Below are positions 62,231-64,000 of a stretch of DNA of 64,000 bases, piece by piece (within the stretch, counting starts at the first letter, position 1; each line of letters begins with the position of its first letter). This DNA comes from Seminavis robusta (Eukaryota > Bacillariophyta > Bacillariophyceae > Naviculales > Naviculaceae). The stretch lies in NCBI GenBank assembly GCA_903772945.1, contig CAICTM010000233.1:1-64000 (forward strand), in the 5' to 3' direction. Made by a program: the position numbers and the translations under genes. Under the pieces are notes generated by a model that was not told the DNA's origin, did not search any database, and saw only the letters and a list, made by a program, of their open reading frames with translations.

Positions 62231-64000
62231 TTAGACTTCAATTTCCTGACTGTACACTTCTGCGGGTAGCCCGACAGCTGCTTGGGAAGAAACAACATCA
62301 GGAATCATCGGTTTTTGGGTTCTGGTGGCAACGTTCTTTTTAGACTTGATGGAACCAGACGAGACATTGCTCTTCTTGCTGCTGCTTGTATAGGAATGCA
62401 CGGCGGTTTGTTGAATCTTGGCGACGCGGCGAGTTTTGAGAATGACGCCGACTGTGTAAAGAAGCTTGAAAGCCAAACCAATGCCAATCAGAATCAACGT
62501 ATCACGAACAGTGTTGTCTTCTGCCTCGGCAATCGGCATGACTCGCTCGAATGCTCGAAGAACCTCAATGCCTGGTACTCCGGCACCGGGGGTCTCTTCC
62601 TGGATGCAAACTGCAGATTGGGTTCCAACTTCACAAGTTGCAAAGGTGGCATGGGAGAGGGTTTCGTAGAGGGCGCTGCGCACAAAGTACGAAAAGGGCA
62701 TGATGTAGTAGAAGATGGTCCAGGGGTAGTACATGTCGTCCAAGGGGATGACGAACCCTCCAAACAGGAATGATGCGACTGCAATCGACGCGAGAAGGAG
62801 GTTAGTCGTCATTCCGATTCAATATCAGGGGGGCTGTTTCGCTTGGAATTCAGTAGCAACTTACACCAAAAGTTCATCAATTGAAGCATTCCAAGGATTG
62901 GGTCTGAAACGATCAAGGCAAGAATGCCGAATGAGTTTGGTGCGCAACCAGCAAACTCTAGCTAGCGGACACAGAAAGTACTTACCGTCGAACAGGATAG
63001 AGAAGAATTCGGACACAGACTCGAAGACAAATAGCATGGCCGCAAAGAGGAAGAAGTACATTTTGGCACCTTCGGCGGGAAAATCCATGATAACGAAGCC
63101 AGGAATGCCAAGGCAGCAAACCGAAAGGAGGAGGATGAAGGGAAGCGTCAATACGTTCTTTGCCATGACATAAGTGAAACCTGTGACCATGCCATTCTTT
63201 GCTTCGCGGACGATTGACTTGAATTCGTCATTGAGCGCATACACGGCGACAACAGCCACTAAACAGAGAAAGCCGCATCGAGAACGGTCAGTGGGAAGCT
63301 GTGACACACGAAATCACTACCCGGGTCAAAGCCGGTACTTACTGTTTGTGATGACACCACTAAACCAAATGATGACCCACATCTTGTTGAGCACCTGTTC
63401 CTGCTCGTAAACCCGTGCATTCCAGTAGACAAACGCGAAGAAAATGTTTGCCAAGAGTCCTGCTGCGCACCTGCAATTCCAGAACACCAAAACAAGCCGT
63501 TAACCAAGGCGAAGGAAGTACGAAAGCAAGGACAAAGGAAGTTCGGGCTCACCTGCCAAGATAGAGGATGGGATCGCGGATGATCAGAGTAGCATGACGT
63601 TTCATCATGATACCCATCTCCTTGAAGAAGCTTGTGCCAGCATAGCTCGTCACACCCTCTTGGCCGTCATCGTCATCCCATGATTTGCCATGATGAGACG
63701 AGTGTCCAGCACCAGGCTTTCTTTCTTCCCACGTGTCTAGCAAGTACTCGACCGCCTTGTCATCACTGAAATCGGCATTGGCCAGGTCAAGGAAGTATTC
63801 GGCGGGGTTCGTATCAGGTGGGCAAGGGTGGCCAATGCTTTCAAAGTAGGGAATGGAATCAGCAACATCGCCAGCAAACACCTCGCGACCTTTGGACATG
63901 ATCATCAATTGGTCAAAACCATTGTAGACCTTGGTGGATGGCTGATGAATCGTGCACACAATGATGATTCTTTCATCTTTGGCAACCCGGACAATCTCTT
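62231..64000 (-). CDS. ABCG-type ABC transporter, 3' part (runs off the window)
   Basis: Five exons are visible: beyond 64000-63553, then 63470-63343, 63258-62986, 62903-62865 and 62778-62231, all with GT-AG introns of 82-86 nt. The most 5' exon is open to the window end, so the start is missing. It encodes the end of a nucleotide-binding domain (ERIIIVCTIHQPSTKVYNGF, with the H-loop TIHQPS, then GREVFAGDV and YFESIGHPCPPDTNPAEYFL). The ABC2-type membrane domain follows, with helices FFAFVYWNARVYEQEQ, WVIIWFSGVITN, FILLLSVCCLGIPGF, FFLFAAMLFVFESVSEF and FLFGGFVIPLDDMYYP. The order NBD then membrane domain is that of the ABCG (white/PDR) family. The final exon holds the last helix and a Ser/Lys-rich tail. 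The substrate is unknown; exporters of this family often move lipids or sterols. Confidence 0.85.

Overview
The window looks like nuclear DNA of a diatom, probably a pennate one. The main evidence is a fucoxanthin-chlorophyll light-harvesting gene and a plastid fibrillin gene, both with signal peptides ending in the AxAF-type plastid-targeting site of stramenopiles. Other diatom-like traits are secreted Ser/Pro- and Pro/Thr-linker proteins, DUF285 (BspA-like) repeat proteins, ankyrin repeats of the 'WARANGCPWD' type, and short GT-AG introns of about 68-118 nt. Genes lie on both strands with no operons. Exon structures were inferred by eye from splice consensus, reading frame and domain continuity, and have not been checked against transcripts.

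Layout. 1-4.5 kb: gene-poor, with a broken retroelement-like remnant and a doubtful small ORF. 4.5-9.7 kb: a seven-transmembrane receptor cluster with two intact genes on the minus strand, a decayed third copy on the plus strand, and a 106-bp tandem repeat that includes the tail of the decayed copy. 9.7-22 kb: small hypothetical genes, a secreted protein, a PB1-domain protein and a paralogous pair of secreted proteins with two cysteine clusters joined by Pro-rich linkers. 22-31 kb: an LRR protein with a repeated basic region, a light-harvesting protein, a tail-anchored small protein and an EGF-methyltransferase membrane protein. 32-37 kb: a DUF285 surface protein, an unusual cluster of short direct and inverted motifs, and a VHL-like plus PUB-domain protein.

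37.7-42.1 kb holds the most notable gene. One spliced reading frame encodes a complete SbcD/Mre11-type nuclease fused to an SbcC/Rad50-type ATPase with Walker A, zinc hook, ABC signature and Walker B, behind an organelle-type leader. 42-52 kb: a BTB-BACK protein, a likely RMC1 homologue (endolysosomal Rab7 activation), a reverse-transcriptase fossil, a plastid fibrillin and a DOT1-like methyltransferase. 52-64 kb: a 1310-residue acidic protein built from about 12 copies of an unfamiliar helical repeat, an ankyrin-repeat protein, a CRAL-TRIO lipid-transfer protein, a lipid-kinase-like protein, and the 3' part of an ABCG transporter that runs off the window.

The genes do not form one pathway. 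Recurring themes are surface and secreted proteins, membrane-lipid handling (CRAL-TRIO, lipid kinase, ABCG), plastid functions and signalling.
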